Part shown: piece by piece, positions 44,944 through 55,080 of the stretch
How positions within the stretch are numbered: position 1 is the first letter of the stretch
Layout of the letters: each line of letters begins with the position of its first letter
Assembly (NCBI RefSeq): GCF_003987185.1
Contig: NZ_PIPS01000001.1
Coordinates: forward strand, 248,001-312,000
DNA length: 64,000 nucleotides
Direction of reading: 5' to 3'
Source: Idiomarina aquatica
GTDB lineage: Bacteria > Pseudomonadota > Gammaproteobacteria > Enterobacterales > Alteromonadaceae
The notes under the pieces: generated by a model
Told to the model about the DNA's origin: nothing
Databases searched by the model: none
Seen by the model: only the letters and a program-made list of their open reading frames with translations
Program-made: the position numbers and the translations under genes

Positions 44944-46125
44944 TTAGATCATCTCCACAGCCAGTGCGACCGCTTCTCCGCCACCGATGCAGAGCGAGGT
45001 AATGCCGCGCTTCTGCTCGGTTTGCTTAAGGGCATGCAGCAGCGTCACCAACAGGCGAGCGCCGCTGGCACCGATGGGGTGACCCAACGCACAGGCACCA
45101 CCGTGAACGTTGACTTTGGCTGCATCCAGTTTCATCTCCTGGATCGCCAGCATGGTCACCATCGCAAAGGCTTCATTAATTTCCCACAAATCGACGTCGT
45201 CTTTGCTCCAGCCCAGCTTATTCAGCAGACTGTTCATCGCACCGATTGGCGCAACGGTAAATTCGGCCGGCGCCTGTGAATGGGTAGCATGCCCCATAAC
45301 ACGAGCCAATGGGGTCAGACCTTTCGCTTTAGCTTCACTCTCACGCATCAGGATCAACGCCGCAGCACCGTCTGAAATAGAGCTGGAGTTCGCGGCCGTG
45401 ATGGTGCCGTCCTTTTTAAACGCCGGACGCAATTGCGGAATCTTGTCCAACCGTGCTTTACCCGGTTGTTCATCGGTATCAACGGTGATATCGCCTTTGC
45501 GGGTACTGTAAGTGACCGGGGTGACTTCCGCGTCAAACAACCCTTCTTTAATGGCTTTTTGTGCTTTGGTCAGTGACTGGATGGCAAACTCATCCATCGC
45601 CTCCCGATCAAGACCATAGTCATCGGCCGTTGACTGTGCATAGCAACCCATGGCCTGATGCTCATAGGCGTCTTCCAGCCCGTCCAGCATCATGTGGTCA
45701 AGCACCTGGCCGTGGCCCATACGGTAACCGCTGCGGCCTTTCGCCAACATATACGGCGCATTTGACATGCTTTCCATACCACCGGCTACCACGACATCGG
45801 CCGACCCGGCTTTGATCAGATCGTGTGCCAGCATCGCGGCTTTTAAGCCCGAACCACAGACTTTATTAATGGTGGTGGCACCGGCTGCCCGCGGTAAGCC
45901 TGCGTATAACATGGCCTGACGTGCCGGCGCCTGGCCTAAGCCAGCCGGCAGCACATTACCCATAATCACTTCCGACACATCATCGGCTGACAGCCCGCTG
46001 TTAGCGAGTGCCGCTTTGATCGCAGCCGCCCCCAAATTGGGGGCACTGACTTCACTTAAACTGCCCTGAAAACCGCCCATAGGCGTACGGTTAGCGGCTA
46101 CGATTACAATGGCATCGCTCGACAT
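44944..46125 (-). CDS. Acetyl-CoA C-acyltransferase (thiolase)
   Basis: A 393-residue thiolase that splits acetoacetyl-CoA or a related 3-ketoacyl-CoA. Catalytic Cys90 is in NKVCGSGLKAAM, the His in GHPIGASGAR, and the second Cys in LCIGGGE. The length and sequence look like biosynthetic or short-chain AtoB types. It is divergent from liuR, and the LiuR-type palindrome lies 18 bases before its start, so it is likely part of the leucine regulon, completing acetoacetate use: acetoacetyl-CoA made by the synthetase at 53105 becomes two acetyl-CoA. Confidence 0.92.
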   Translation of the reverse strand: MSSDAIVIVAANRTPMGGFQGSLSEVSAPNLGAAAIKAALANSGLSADDVSEVIMGNVLPAGLGQAPARQAMLYAGLPRAAGATTINKVCGSGLKAAMLAHDLIKAGSADVVVAGGMESMSNAPYMLAKGRSGYRMGHGQVLDHMMLDGLEDAYEHQAMGCYAQSTADDYGLDREAMDEFAIQSLTKAQKAIKEGLFDAEVTPVTYSTRKGDITVDTDEQPGKARLDKIPQLRPAFKKDGTITAANSSSISDGAAALILMRESEAKAKGLTPLARVMGHATHSQAPAEFTVAPIGAMNSLLNKLGWSKDDVDLWEINEAFAMVTMLAIQEMKLDAAKVNVHGGACALGHPIGASGARLLVTLLHALKQTEQKRGITSLCIGGGEAVALAVEMI

Positions 46126-46142
46126 CTTTCCTCCAATTGCAC

Positions 46143-46158
46143 TTTACGTTAACGTAAA
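46143..46158. promoter_or_regulatory. LiuR operator (perfect palindrome)
   Basis: TTTACGTTAACGTAAA is a perfect 16-base palindrome in the 77-base gap between the divergent thiolase and liuR genes. This size and AT/GC pattern agrees with the LiuR sites predicted by comparative genomics for proteobacterial branched-chain amino acid regulons. It can control both directions. Confidence 0.85.
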
Positions 46159-46202
46159 CTTCCTCTAAGCTTAGATCCTAGGACAACCAAAAAGCAAGTC
46201 TG

Positions 46203-46622
46203 ATGAGCAACAAAATCACTTATACGATCGGCGAATTGGCAAAACAATTTGACATTACCACCCGCAGCATTCGTTTTTATGAAGACGAAGGCCTGCTGTC
46301 ACCTAAGCGTCAGGGTCAACACCGCATCTACACCAATAAGGACCGTGTACGGTTGAAATTGGTGCTGCGCGGCAAACGACTGGGTTTCTCGCTCGCCGAA
46401 ACCCGCCGCCTGTTCGAACTTTACGACGCGGACAACAGTTCAGCGGCGCAGTTAGAAAAAGTGTTGGAACTCATCGCAGAGAAAAAAATGTCTCTGCGAC
46501 AACAGATGGAAGATATCAACGTATTACTGACGGAGCTCACCGGTCTCGAACAACGATGCCGCGATGAGTTAAATGCCATTAAACCGTCAGCTAAAGCAGT
46601 TCAATCTCAGGAGTCACTATGA
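46203..46622 (+). CDS. liuR: MerR-family regulator LiuR
   Basis: Regulator of leucine and isovalerate utilisation. The 139 residues have the MerR helix-turn-helix ([26 protein letters not shown], about 6-31), the wing ([24 protein letters not shown]) and a dimerising coiled coil (about 80-125). The N-terminus with [13 protein letters not shown] is the LiuR type. It is first in the liu operon; its stop overlaps the liuA start as ATGA. It probably represses its own operon until a pathway intermediate binds. Confidence 0.92.
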   Translation: MSNKITYTIGELAKQFDITTRSIRFYEDEGLLSPKRQGQHRIYTNKDRVRLKLVLRGKRLGFSLAETRRLFELYDADNSSAAQLEKVLELIAEKKMSLRQQMEDINVLLTELTGLEQRCRDELNAIKPSAKAVQSQESL

Positions 46623-47788
46623 TCAGTCAGTACACCACGTTTAATTTTGGCCTTGGCGAAACCGCCGATATGTTGCGTGAGCAGGTCAATGCATTTGCTC
46701 GTGATGAAATTGCGCCGCGTGCCGCAGAAATTGATGAAAAGAATGAGTTTCCAAGCGACTTATGGCGCAAGTTTGGTGACATGGGGCTACTGGGCTTAAC
46801 GGTTGAAGAACAGTACGGCGGCTCTGGTATGGGCTATCTCGAGCACGTCATCGCAATGGAAGAAATCAGCCGTGCGTCGGCGTCCGTGGGCTTAAGCTAT
46901 GGTGCGCACTCAAACCTGTGTGTAAACCAGATTGCCCGTAACGGTAATGAACAACAAAAACAAAAATATTTACCAAAGCTGTGCACCGGCGAGCACGTTG
47001 GTGCATTGGCGATGAGCGAACCGAATGCCGGTTCGGACGTGGTCAGCATGAAACTGCGGGCCGAGAAAAAGGGTGACAAATTCATCCTTAACGGCAACAA
47101 AATGTGGATCACCAACGGTCCCGATGCCGACGTATTTGTCATCTACGCGAAAACCGATCCAGAGAAAAACTCTCGTGGCATCACGGCCTTTATTGTCGAG
47201 AAAAACACCCCGGGATTCTCACAGGCACAAAAGCTCGACAAACTCGGTATGCGCGGTTCAAACACCTGTGAACTGGTGTTTGAGGACGCTGAAGTCCCGG
47301 CCGAAAACATTCTGGGTGAATTCAATGGCGGCGTTGAAGTGTTAATGAGCGGCCTCGATTACGAACGTGCGGTTCTGGCGGCCGGCCCGCTGGGTATCAT
47401 GCAGGCGTGCCTTGATACGGTCGTACCTTATATCCATGACCGTACCCAATTTGGTAAAGCAATTGGCGAATTCCAGTTGGTGCAGGGCAAAGTCGCAGAT
47501 ATGTACACCCGTACCAATGCGGCACGCGCTTATGTGTATGCGGTCGCCCAATCGTGCGACCGTGGTGAAACCACGCGTAAGGACGCTGCCGGCGCCATTC
47601 TTTACTCAGCCGAACTGGCAACACAACTGGCGCTGGACGCGATTCAGCTACTTGGTGGTAACGGTTACATTAATGAATACCCAACCGGGCGTTTACTGCG
47701 CGATGCCAAACTGTATGAAATCGGTGCCGGTACCTCAGAAATCCGTCGCATGCTGATTGGCCGTGAGCTATTCAGCGAATCCAAATAA
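46619..47788 (+). CDS. liuA: Isovaleryl-CoA dehydrogenase LiuA
   Basis: FAD enzyme that oxidises isovaleryl-CoA to 3-methylcrotonyl-CoA and reduces ETF. The 389 residues contain [38 protein letters not shown] and [33 protein letters not shown]. The catalytic Glu is internal in this subfamily ([10 protein letters not shown]), as in human IVD. Translationally coupled to liuR. It begins the leucine degradation steps encoded downstream. Confidence 0.96.
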   Translation: MISQYTTFNFGLGETADMLREQVNAFARDEIAPRAAEIDEKNEFPSDLWRKFGDMGLLGLTVEEQYGGSGMGYLEHVIAMEEISRASASVGLSYGAHSNLCVNQIARNGNEQQKQKYLPKLCTGEHVGALAMSEPNAGSDVVSMKLRAEKKGDKFILNGNKMWITNGPDADVFVIYAKTDPEKNSRGITAFIVEKNTPGFSQAQKLDKLGMRGSNTCELVFEDAEVPAENILGEFNGGVEVLMSGLDYERAVLAAGPLGIMQACLDTVVPYIHDRTQFGKAIGEFQLVQGKVADMYTRTNAARAYVYAVAQSCDRGETTRKDAAGAILYSAELATQLALDAIQLLGGNGYINEYPTGRLLRDAKLYEIGAGTSEIRRMLIGRELFSESK

Positions 47789-47797
47789 GGAGTCACC

Positions 47798-49405
47798 GTG
47801 GCGATTTTAACCAGCAAAGTTAATACCCGCGACGAGCAGTTCAAAGCCAACGAAAAAGCCATGCAAAGCGTGGTCGACGATCTGCAGCAAAAGGTCGCGC
47901 AAATCAAACAAGGTGGTGGTCCCAAGTATCAGGAACGCCATTTATCACGGGGCAAGCTACTGCCCCGTGATCGCATCAACAAACTGCTTGATGCCGGCTC
48001 ACCCTTTTTGGAAGTCGGCCAGTTTGCGGCCTGGGATTGCTACGACGATTACGTACCAGCGGCCGGCGTGGTAGCCGGTATAGGCACCGTTGAAGGCGTC
48101 GAGTGCATGATCATTGCCAATGATGCGACGGTAAAAGGCGGTACCTATTACCCGCTGACGGTTAAGAAGCACTTACGCGCGCAGGAAATCGCCGAACGTT
48201 GTCACCTGCCCTGCATTTACCTGGTCGATTCCGGTGGTGCGAACCTGCCGCGTCAGGACGAGGTTTTCCCTGACAAAGAGCACTTTGGCCGGATCTTTTT
48301 TAATCAGGCCAATATGTCCGCGAAAGGCATTCCGCAAATCGCCGTGGTGATGGGCTTATGTACCGCAGGTGGGGCTTATGTTCCGGCGATGGCCGACGAA
48401 AGCGTGATCGTAAAAGAACAAGGCACCATCTTTCTGGCCGGCCCACCGCTGGTAAAGGCGGCCACCGGTGAAGAAGTCAGCGCCGAGGAACTTGGCGGTG
48501 CCGACGTGCATACGCGGATATCCGGTGTTGCTGATCATTTTGCCCACAACGATGAGCATGCCTTGGCATTGGCCCGTCGTTCGGTCGCCCGTTTAAACCG
48601 ACCGCGCCCAACCGAGCTTGATCGTCGCGAGGTAAAACCACCACGCTACGACAGCAAAGAGTTGTACGGTATCGTCGGCACGGATTTGCGCAAACCTTAT
48701 GACGTTCATGAAGTCATCGCCCGCATCGTTGACGACTCGGACTTTGACGAGTTTAAAGCTAACTACGGTAATACCCTGGTGACCGGCTTTGCCCGCATCC
48801 ACGGCTATCCGGTAGGTATTGTCGCCAACAACGGCATTTTGTTCTCAGAGTCAGCACAAAAAGGCGCCCACTTCATTGAGCTCTGCGCGCAACGCAAAAT
48901 TCCACTGGTGTTTTTACAAAACATCACCGGCTTTATGGTCGGTAAAAAGTATGAAGCAGAAGGCATTGCCAAGCACGGCGCGAAAATGGTGATGGCCGTA
49001 TCCTGTGCACAGGTGCCTAAGTTTACCGTACTGATTGGCGGCAGTTATGGCGCCGGTAACTATGGCATGTGCGGTCGTGCCTATGACCCAACCATGATGT
49101 TCATGTGGCCAAACGCGCGTATTTCGGTAATGGGTGGCGAACAGGCCGCCGGCGTTATGGCGCAGGTCACCAAGGATAATCTGGCTCGTAAAGGCGAATC
49201 GATGAGCGCTGAGCAGGAGCAACAACTGAAGCAGCCAATCATCGACCAGTATGAACAACAGGGTCACCCTTACTACGCGTCAGCCAGACTCTGGGATGAC
49301 GGCATCATCGATCCGGCACAAACCCGTGATGTGCTGGGGCTGAGTATTGCCGCATCACTTAATGCTCCTATCAATGACAGCCGCTTCGGCGTCTTCCGCA
49401 TGTAA
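47798..49405 (+). CDS. liuB: 3-methylcrotonyl-CoA carboxylase, carboxyltransferase (beta) subunit LiuB
   Basis: Moves the carboxyl group from biotin to 3-methylcrotonyl-CoA. The 535 residues hold both crotonase-like carboxyltransferase halves. Visible blocks include [52 protein letters not shown] and [41 protein letters not shown], all typical of MCC beta. The start is GTG at 47798 after GGAG. It works with LiuD, encoded two genes on. Confidence 0.96.
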   Translation: MAILTSKVNTRDEQFKANEKAMQSVVDDLQQKVAQIKQGGGPKYQERHLSRGKLLPRDRINKLLDAGSPFLEVGQFAAWDCYDDYVPAAGVVAGIGTVEGVECMIIANDATVKGGTYYPLTVKKHLRAQEIAERCHLPCIYLVDSGGANLPRQDEVFPDKEHFGRIFFNQANMSAKGIPQIAVVMGLCTAGGAYVPAMADESVIVKEQGTIFLAGPPLVKAATGEEVSAEELGGADVHTRISGVADHFAHNDEHALALARRSVARLNRPRPTELDRREVKPPRYDSKELYGIVGTDLRKPYDVHEVIARIVDDSDFDEFKANYGNTLVTGFARIHGYPVGIVANNGILFSESAQKGAHFIELCAQRKIPLVFLQNITGFMVGKKYEAEGIAKHGAKMVMAVSCAQVPKFTVLIGGSYGAGNYGMCGRAYDPTMMFMWPNARISVMGGEQAAGVMAQVTKDNLARKGESMSAEQEQQLKQPIIDQYEQQGHPYYASARLWDDGIIDPAQTRDVLGLSIAASLNAPINDSRFGVFRM

Positions 49406-49417
49406 TCGGAGGTAACC

Positions 49418-50203
49418 ATGACTCAATACACCGATTATCAGGTCGATGAGCGCGGCGTAGCGCGCTTAACCCTTAACCGGCCGGACGTGCATAACGCCTT
49501 TGACGACGTCATGATTGGCGAACTCATTGCGGCTTTGACACAAGCCGCGGATGACGACAACGTACGGGTGCTGGTTCTGCAGTCAGAAGGGAAAAACTTT
49601 TCCGCCGGTGCTGATCTCAACTGGATGCGTTCGATGGCTGATAAAGATTATCAGCAAAACATCGACGACGCCGGTGAGCTGAGCCTGCTGATGCAGCGTC
49701 TGGATGAGTTGCCAAAACCAACCATCGCGCTGGTGCAAGGTGCAGCCTTTGGCGGTGCCGTCGGCCTCGCCGCCTGCTGTGACATGGTGCTGGCCCAGCC
49801 GAAAACCAGTTTTTGCCTGAGTGAAGTGAAAATTGGTTTGATCCCAGCGGTCATCAGTCCTTATGTTGTGAAAGCCATTGGTGAGCGCCAGGCACGCCGT
49901 TATATGCTTACCGCAGAGCGCTTTTTTGCCGATGACGCTTTGCAACTTGGCTTAGTTCATCGCATTGTCGATGACTTTGAGGGAGCCCTTGATGAGTGGC
50001 TGGAAGCCCTGCTGAATAACAGTCCGCAAGCACTGGGGGCCTGTAAACAGCTGATTGCCAATGTCGGTTCGCGTCCGGTTGACGACCGCGTTCGTCGTCA
50101 CACCATTGAGGCCATTGCTGAAATTCGCGTTTCGGCAGAAGGTCAGGAAGGTCTCAGTGCCTTTTTGCAAAAACGCCCCGCCGCCTGGCGCAACGACAGC
50201 TAA
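49418..50203 (+). CDS. liuC: 3-methylglutaconyl-CoA hydratase LiuC
   Basis: Crotonase-fold enzyme that hydrates 3-methylglutaconyl-CoA to HMG-CoA. The 261 residues include LTLNRPDVHNAFDD, FSAGADLNWMRSMAD (oxyanion-forming loop), GAAFGGAVGLAACCDMVLA and SEVKIGLIPAVISPYVV with the catalytic Glu region. The WMRSMA loop is typical of methylglutaconyl-CoA hydratases, and the operon supports this choice over a generic enoyl-CoA hydratase. Confidence 0.94.
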   Translation: MTQYTDYQVDERGVARLTLNRPDVHNAFDDVMIGELIAALTQAADDDNVRVLVLQSEGKNFSAGADLNWMRSMADKDYQQNIDDAGELSLLMQRLDELPKPTIALVQGAAFGGAVGLAACCDMVLAQPKTSFCLSEVKIGLIPAVISPYVVKAIGERQARRYMLTAERFFADDALQLGLVHRIVDDFEGALDEWLEALLNNSPQALGACKQLIANVGSRPVDDRVRRHTIEAIAEIRVSAEGQEGLSAFLQKRPAAWRNDS

Positions 50204-50215
50204 TTAGGAAAGGGT

Positions 50216-52189
50216 ATGATTACATCTCTATTGATTGCCAACCGTGGTGAGATTGCATGTCGTGTTATCGCCACGGCTCAGAAAATGGGCATCCGCACCA
50301 TTGCTGTGTATTCCGATGCGGATGCTAACGCCCGCCATGTGCAACTGGCAGATGAAGCCGTACATATTGGCCCGGCAGCCAGCAGCGACAGTTATCTGCG
50401 TGGCGATAAAATTATCGAAGCGGCACGACAAACCGGTGCCGAAGCGATCCACCCCGGCTACGGCTTTCTTTCAGAAAACGAAGATTTTGCAGACCTTTGT
50501 CAGCAGCACAACATCATTTTTGTTGGCCCACCGGTCGCATCCATTGCCTCGATGGGCTCGAAAAGTGCCGCTAAAGCCATCATGCAAGAAGCCGGTGTAC
50601 CACTGGTGCCTGGCTATCATGGCAGTGAACAGGACGCCGCTACTCTGAAGCAAAAAGCCGAAGAAGTCGGCTTCCCGCTGTTGCTAAAAGCCGCCTATGG
50701 TGGCGGTGGTAAAGGGATGCGCGTGGTGGAAAGCGCCGCTGAATTCGATGAAGCACTGGCCTCCGCCAAACGTGAAGCCAAGTCATCGTTTGGTAACGAT
50801 AAAGTGCTGTTCGAGCGCTTTATTCGTAACCCGCGCCATGTCGAAATTCAGGTATTCTGCGATGAACACGGCAACGCCGTTTATTTAGCTGAACGCGATT
50901 GTTCGGTGCAGCGCCGCCATCAAAAAGTGCTTGAAGAAGCACCGGCCCCAGCGCTCACGGAACGCACCCGCAAAGCCATGGGCGAAGCCGCTGTTAAAGC
51001 CGCGCAAGCGATTGATTACGTCGGTGCCGGCACGGTCGAGTTTCTCTACGATCAGAGCGGTGAATTCTTCTTTATGGAAATGAACACCCGCCTGCAGGTG
51101 GAACACCCGGTGACCGAAATGATCACTGGCCAGGATTTGGTCGAATGGCAATTACTGGTCGCTTCCGGGCAACCGCTGCCACTGGCTCAGGATGACATCC
51201 AGATTAACGGTCACGCTTTCGAAGCAAGGATTTACGCGGAAGACCCCGACAACGACTTTTTGCCCTGTACCGGCACCATCCGCCATTTACGGACGCCGGA
51301 GGCTGAAGCCGGGGTGCGTATCGACACCGGTATTACCGAAGGTGATGAGATTTCGTCGTTTTATGACCCAATGATCGCAAAACTGATCGTCTGGGACGTT
51401 GATCGCGAACGCGCACTGCTAAAATTACAACGCGCCCTGCGCCAGTATCGTCTGACCGGGTTGACCACCAACATCGACTTCCTGCATCGGCTCGCCAGTC
51501 ATCCACAATTCGTGCAAATGAACCTCACGACCGAGTTTATTCAACAGCACGAGCAAACCCTGTTACCGGCACAGGATATCGATTTGGCGCGGATAACCAC
51601 GGAAGCTGCGCTGTATGACATTGTCTCCCGTCAGCGCCGCTTAGATGCAACAGCAACGCCCTGGCAACAGGCTAATGCCCTGCGTCTGAACGAAGCCGCA
51701 CTGCACAACATCGAACTGCAGTATCAGGGTGAGCTGCATAACGTCCGCTTGCAACAGACAGCAACGGGCTTTGTCACGCACCATGATGACCGCACAACGC
51801 ACTGGCAAGCCTGGGTTAATGATGACCAACTGACGGTGGTTTGTGACGGTAAACGTTATCAACGTTACGTCAGCGCCGACGATCAGGAACTGACCGTATT
51901 TACCGAACAGGGACCGGTTACCCTGCACCGCCACAAAGTGACCGATACCCTGGTAGATGAAGCCGCGCACGGTGGTTTGGTCGCTCCGATGAACGGTACT
52001 ATTATGGAAGTACTGGTCAACAAAGGTGATGTGGTTGAAAAAGATCAGCCTTTGGTGGTGATGGAAGCGATGAAAATGGAATACACCATCCGTGCCGGTC
52101 ATGCCGGTGAAATCACTGATATCTTTTATGCGGCCGGCGACCTGGTCAGCGACGGTGACGAGTTGCTGGCAATGAGTGAGGAAGAATAA
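50216..52189 (+). CDS. liuD: 3-methylcrotonyl-CoA carboxylase, biotin-containing (alpha) subunit LiuD
   Basis: Carboxylates its own biotin using ATP and bicarbonate. The 657 residues contain biotin carboxylase (about 1-445; ATP-grasp loop [29 protein letters not shown]), a middle beta-barrel linking region, and a C-terminal biotin carrier domain with the biotin Lys in [11 protein letters not shown]. Size and arrangement match MCC alpha. The ATG follows AGGAAAGGG. The liuE start comes one base after its stop. Confidence 0.96.
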   Translation: MITSLLIANRGEIACRVIATAQKMGIRTIAVYSDADANARHVQLADEAVHIGPAASSDSYLRGDKIIEAARQTGAEAIHPGYGFLSENEDFADLCQQHNIIFVGPPVASIASMGSKSAAKAIMQEAGVPLVPGYHGSEQDAATLKQKAEEVGFPLLLKAAYGGGGKGMRVVESAAEFDEALASAKREAKSSFGNDKVLFERFIRNPRHVEIQVFCDEHGNAVYLAERDCSVQRRHQKVLEEAPAPALTERTRKAMGEAAVKAAQAIDYVGAGTVEFLYDQSGEFFFMEMNTRLQVEHPVTEMITGQDLVEWQLLVASGQPLPLAQDDIQINGHAFEARIYAEDPDNDFLPCTGTIRHLRTPEAEAGVRIDTGITEGDEISSFYDPMIAKLIVWDVDRERALLKLQRALRQYRLTGLTTNIDFLHRLASHPQFVQMNLTTEFIQQHEQTLLPAQDIDLARITTEAALYDIVSRQRRLDATATPWQQANALRLNEAALHNIELQYQGELHNVRLQQTATGFVTHHDDRTTHWQAWVNDDQLTVVCDGKRYQRYVSADDQELTVFTEQGPVTLHRHKVTDTLVDEAAHGGLVAPMNGTIMEVLVNKGDVVEKDQPLVVMEAMKMEYTIRAGHAGEITDIFYAAGDLVSDGDELLAMSEEE

Positions 52190-52190
52190 T

Positions 52191-53102
52191 ATGGCAGACG
52201 CAGTGGCAACTCAGGTGAAAATTGTTGAAGTCGGCCCTCGCGACGGCCTGCAGAATGAAACCGCAGTGCCAACCCAGGCCAAAATTGACTTGATTAACCA
52301 ACTGGCTGCCGCCGGTCTGCGCTATATTGAAAGTGCCAGTTTTGTCAGCCCCAAATGGGTGCCGCAAATGGCCGATAGCGCCGACGTGATGCGCGGCATT
52401 GACCGTGTTGCCGGCGTTACCTACGCCGGGTTAACGCCGAACCTAAAAGGCTTCGATAATGCGGTCGCTGTGGCGACCGATGAAGTGGCGGTATTCGGTG
52501 CCGCCTCGGAAGCGTTCAGCCAAAAAAACATCAACTGCAGTATCGATGAGTCACTGGCCCGTTTTCAGCCGGTTATTGACGCCGCCCGCGAACGTGGCAT
52601 TAAGGTGCGCGGCTATGTTTCCTGTGTGTTAGGCTGCCCCTATCAGGGCGATGTCCCACTCAGCGATGTGGTGCGGGTTGCCAAAACTCTGTTCGACATG
52701 GGTTGCTACGAGATTTCACTTGGCGACACCATTGGCGTAGGCACGCCATGGCAGGCGCGTGATATGCTTGCGGCGGTCGCCGAACAGGTGCCCATGCAGC
52801 ATCTGGCACTGCACTTCCATAATACCTATGGCCAGGCGCTGGCAAACATCGCCGCCTGTCTTCCCCTCGGCGTCGCGACCATTGATACCGCCGTTGCCGG
52901 CCTTGGCGGCTGCCCGTATGCACAAGGTGCCAGCGGTAATCTGGCCACTGAAGACGCGGTGTATATGCTGCACGGCATGGGCATTGAAACCGGCATTGAT
53001 TTACAAAAACTGATTGCCGCCGGTGCCACGATTTGCCAACATTTAAATCATGGCCCACGCTCTCAGGTTGCGCTGGCAGAACTGGCGAAACAAGGGAAAT
53101 AA
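52191..53102 (+). CDS. liuE: Hydroxymethylglutaryl-CoA lyase LiuE
   Basis: Splits HMG-CoA into acetoacetate and acetyl-CoA. The 303 residues have the DRE-TIM metal-site start [12 protein letters not shown], the [11 protein letters not shown] and [15 protein letters not shown] strands with the metal His residues, and the lyase signature [19 protein letters not shown] with the catalytic Cys. The ATG at 52191 has GAGGAAG upstream; a start 15 bases earlier would lie in the end of liuD. Last strict step of leucine degradation. Confidence 0.96.
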   Translation: MADAVATQVKIVEVGPRDGLQNETAVPTQAKIDLINQLAAAGLRYIESASFVSPKWVPQMADSADVMRGIDRVAGVTYAGLTPNLKGFDNAVAVATDEVAVFGAASEAFSQKNINCSIDESLARFQPVIDAARERGIKVRGYVSCVLGCPYQGDVPLSDVVRVAKTLFDMGCYEISLGDTIGVGTPWQARDMLAAVAEQVPMQHLALHFHNTYGQALANIAACLPLGVATIDTAVAGLGGCPYAQGASGNLATEDAVYMLHGMGIETGIDLQKLIAAGATICQHLNHGPRSQVALAELAKQGK

Positions 53103-53104
53103 CA

Positions 53105-55048
53105 ATGACAACAGAACAACTTTGGCAACCGTCAGCCGATACCATTGCTGACGCGAACATGACGCATTTTCTACAGCAGGTAAACAGCGATCACGATCAG
53201 GCATTGGCCAATTATCATGATCTTTATCAGTGGTCACTGGATAACACTGAAACCTTTTGGTCGATGATCTGGGATTACTTCCATGTCATCGGCGACAAAG
53301 GCGACACCCTTGTTAAGGACAAGGATAAGTTGCCCGGCGCCCAGTGGTTTCCTGAGGCACGGCTTAATTTTGCCGAGAACCTGTTGCGTCATCGTGATGA
53401 CAAAGTTGCGCTGGTGTTTCGGGGTGAGAACGGCGCTCGCCGACAGCTCAGTTACAGCGATCTTTATCTGCAGGTCTCGCGTTTTGCCGAAGCATTGAAA
53501 CAACGCGGTGTCAGCAAAGGCGACCGGGTCGCGGCAATGATGCCGAATACCATCGAAACCATCGTCGCGATGCTGGCCACCGCCAGCCTTGGTGCCATCT
53601 GGTCCTCCTGTTCACCGGATTTTGGTGTGCAAGGCGTACTGGATCGCTTCGGTCAGGTTGAGCCGAAGGTGCTGCTCACCGTTGATGGTTACTTCTACAA
53701 CGGCAAAAACCTCAACATTAAAGACAAAACAGCAGACATCCTGGCGCAATTACCGAGTGTGGAACAACTGGTGCTGGTCAATTTCAGTGATCAGTCCGAT
53801 CGGCTTGACGACCCCAAAGTCATTGCCTACGAACGATTTATCGATAACGACGCCGGTGACGTGGATTTCGTCGTTAGCGAGTTTAATCACCCGCTTTACA
53901 TCATGTTTTCTTCCGGCACCACCGGCGTGCCTAAATGCATCGTTCACGGCGCCGGCGGTACCTTACTGCAACATCTTAAAGAACATTGCCTGCATACCGA
54001 CTTAGCTGCCGAAGACACGCTGTTTTACTTCACCACCTGTGGCTGGATGATGTGGAACTGGCTGGTCAGTGGTTTGGCGCACGGCGCCACCCTGGTGCTG
54101 TTTGACGGCTCACCGTTTGCGCCCCAGCCTGAATTTCTCTGGGACGTCGCCGATGAAGAGAACATCAGTGTGTTCGGTACCAGCGCCAAATATTTAGCGG
54201 CATTGGAAAAAGCGGGCGTGAAGCCCCGCGAATCGCATCAACTGGAGTCATTGCGTAGCATTTTGACCACGGGTTCGGTGCTACCGCCGGAAAGTTTTGA
54301 TTATGTCTACCGCGATATTAAGAAAGATGTCTGTCTGTCCTCGATTTCCGGGGGGACTGACATCATTTCCTGTTTCGCCTTAGGCTGCCCTATTCTGCCG
54401 GTTTATCGCGGTGAGCTACAGTGTCGGGGGCTGGGGCTGGCAGTTAATGTCTACAACGAAGACGGGCAGCCGGTCAGCGGTGAAAAAGGTGAACTGGTTT
54501 GTGAAAACTCGTTCCCTTGTATGCCGGTCGGCTTTTGGAATGACGACGACGGCAAACGCTACTTTAACGCTTATTTTGCTCGTTTTAATAACACCTGGGC
54601 GCACGGCGACTTTGCCGAGCTGACCGAGCACGACGGAGTGATCATTTACGGCCGTTCCGATGCGGTGTTAAACCCCGGTGGGGTTCGTATTGGTACCGCA
54701 GAAATCTATCGTCAGGTTGAAAAAGTCGACGCCGTGCTGGAAAGCATTGCCGTTGGCCAACAATACGAAGACGACGAGCGCGTAGTTCTGTTTGTAAAAC
54801 TGCGCGACGGCATCACCCTTGACGACGAACTGCGCCAACAGATTAAAAAAACCATCCGCGCTAATGCGACACCACGCCATGTTCCCGCTATTATTTTGCA
54901 AGTGCGTGACATACCGCGCACTATCAGTGGTAAGATTGTCGAATTAGCGGTTCGCAATGTCATTCACGGCGAGCCGGTTAAGAATACCGATGCTCTGGCC
55001 AACCCGGAGGCACTCGATGAATTTCGTGACCGCCCCGAGTTGTCATGA
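53105..55048 (+). CDS. Acetoacetyl-CoA synthetase
   Basis: ATP-dependent ligase that activates acetoacetate, the product of LiuE. The 647 residues are of the ANL superfamily, long form: IMFSSGTTGVPKCIVHGAGGTLLQ (A3 motif), ISGGTDIISCFALGCP, HGDFAELTEHDGVIIYGRSDAVLNPGGVRIGTAEIY and the C-terminal catalytic Lys in RTISGKIVE. Start at 53105, two bases after the liuE stop; upstream in-frame codons overlap liuE. With the divergent thiolase it feeds acetyl-CoA to central metabolism. Confidence 0.95.
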   Translation: MTTEQLWQPSADTIADANMTHFLQQVNSDHDQALANYHDLYQWSLDNTETFWSMIWDYFHVIGDKGDTLVKDKDKLPGAQWFPEARLNFAENLLRHRDDKVALVFRGENGARRQLSYSDLYLQVSRFAEALKQRGVSKGDRVAAMMPNTIETIVAMLATASLGAIWSSCSPDFGVQGVLDRFGQVEPKVLLTVDGYFYNGKNLNIKDKTADILAQLPSVEQLVLVNFSDQSDRLDDPKVIAYERFIDNDAGDVDFVVSEFNHPLYIMFSSGTTGVPKCIVHGAGGTLLQHLKEHCLHTDLAAEDTLFYFTTCGWMMWNWLVSGLAHGATLVLFDGSPFAPQPEFLWDVADEENISVFGTSAKYLAALEKAGVKPRESHQLESLRSILTTGSVLPPESFDYVYRDIKKDVCLSSISGGTDIISCFALGCPILPVYRGELQCRGLGLAVNVYNEDGQPVSGEKGELVCENSFPCMPVGFWNDDDGKRYFNAYFARFNNTWAHGDFAELTEHDGVIIYGRSDAVLNPGGVRIGTAEIYRQVEKVDAVLESIAVGQQYEDDERVVLFVKLRDGITLDDELRQQIKKTIRANATPRHVPAIILQVRDIPRTISGKIVELAVRNVIHGEPVKNTDALANPEALDEFRDRPELS

Positions 55049-55080
55049 AGCGCTGTAGTAACTAGCCCAGAAAGGCCGTT

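Noticed and set aside
53033-53104. Extended start of acetoacetyl-CoA synthetase inside liuE
   Set aside because: The upstream in-frame codons only mirror liuE in another frame; the ATG at 53105 gives the family N-terminus.
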